Below are positions 11,660 through 11,761 of a DNA stretch of 11,761 nt, piece after piece; within the stretch, counting starts at the first letter, position 1, and every line of letters starts with the position of its first letter. Where the stretch lies: assembly GCA_020833205.1 (NCBI GenBank), contig JAJHQT010000022.1:1-11761 (forward strand). The letters run 5' to 3'. This DNA is from Pyrobaculum sp. (GTDB taxonomy: Archaea > Thermoproteota > Thermoprotei > Thermoproteales > Thermoproteaceae). The notes beneath the pieces are model-generated. The model saw nothing but the letters and a program-made list of their open reading frames with translations. It searched no databases and was not told the DNA's origin. Both the position numbers and the translations under genes were made by a program.

Positions 11660-11761
11660 TCACAGCCCCACCTTGTTTATTTCCTCAGCTGATGTCTTGC
11701 CATAGGCTACATCAAGTGTCAAAGGCAAGAGGACAAAGCCAGCTACCGTAACGCTTGGCCC
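11660..11761 (-). CDS. Possible 3' end of a gene entering from the right (partial, unidentified)
   Basis: On the minus strand a frame open to the window edge reads GPSVTVAGFVLLPLTLDVAY and then GKTSAEEINKVGL before TGA at 11660-11662. These 33 residues have plausible amino acid composition, and a hairpin plus pyrimidine-rich tract follows the stop, as expected for a gene end. The two other minus frames stop within 50 nt of the edge. The stretch is short, its third positions are less GC-rich than in the confident genes, and no family is recognisable, so chance is a real possibility. Confidence 0.35.
   Translation of the reverse strand, partial: GPSVTVAGFVLLPLTLDVAYGKTSAEEINKVGL

Noticed and set aside
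11578..11696. Two copies of GCTGATGTC (11578-11586, 11688-11696), considered as C boxes of C/D box sRNAs
   Set aside because: The sequence does not match RTGATGA and no properly spaced D/D' boxes or terminal pairing were found; a 9-bp repeat can arise by chance.
11605..11700. GGAAAG followed by GC-rich stems, considered as a minimal RNase P RNA or SRP RNA
   Set aside because: The conserved partner elements of RNase P RNA (the 3' P4 strand and its neighbours) and the SRP helix 8 loop are not visible; too short as well.
11482..11761. Search for a tRNA in the right-hand region
   Set aside because: No GTTCRANNC T-loop motif, no acceptor stem pairing and no anticodon arm were found on either strand.

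Overview
The window looks like chromosomal DNA of a hyperthermophilic crenarchaeon of the Thermoproteales, most likely Pyrobaculum or a close relative. The evidence is archaeal ribosomal proteins S24e and S27ae, a stand-alone Kae1, an archaeal Nre-type repair protein, archaeal radical SAM/B12-domain proteins, a high-GC coding style rich in GTG starts and AGG/AGA arginine codons, and TATA-like boxes that sit about 23-28 nt before most first start codons. That spacing implies leaderless mRNAs. The genus is an inference from style and gene content, not a database result.

Layout. 1-386 (-): start-proximal part of a radical SAM protein with a cobalamin-type N-terminal domain, running off the left edge. 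It is divergent, with only about 28 nt between start codons, from 415-852 (+), a PsiE-like four-helix membrane protein. 884-1445 (+): rps24e-rps27ae, one nucleotide apart. 1474-2502 (+): kae1 (universal tRNA t6A modification) with its own TATA box. 2515-3151 (+): two overlapping unknown genes, a small membrane protein with a Tyr/Gln-rich tail and a soluble helical protein. The second overlaps tail-to-tail with 3106-4347 (-), a second radical SAM/B12-domain protein. This gene is again divergent, 26 nt between starts, from 4374-5066 (+), an orphan protein with a C-terminal zinc ribbon. An AT-rich stretch (5067-5180) leads into 5181-7607 (+), phosphoenolpyruvate synthase.

7633-8352 (+) is an MscS-type channel whose stop codon overlaps that of 8349-8978 (-), an RCK (TrkA_N/TrkA_C-like) regulatory protein. 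A 187-bp AT-rich divergent region follows, then 9166-10317 (+), a PLP-dependent cystathionine gamma-synthase/lyase family enzyme, and 10345-11481 (+), an Nre-type DNA repair protein. The last 280 bases hold a T-rich termination region, two inverted repeats and the possible 3' end of a gene entering from the right on the minus strand (11660-11761).

How it fits together. Most of this is housekeeping: translation (S24e, S27ae, Kae1), gluconeogenic carbon flow (PEP synthase), sulfur amino acid metabolism, osmotic or ion control (MscS, RCK) and genome maintenance (Nre). No CRISPR array, insertion sequence, tRNA or rRNA was seen. The points most worth following are the two interlocked divergent leaderless promoters, each joining a radical SAM/B12 gene to an unrelated partner; the orphan two-gene module after kae1; the MscS/RCK pair in visibly lower-GC DNA; and the palindromic end region.
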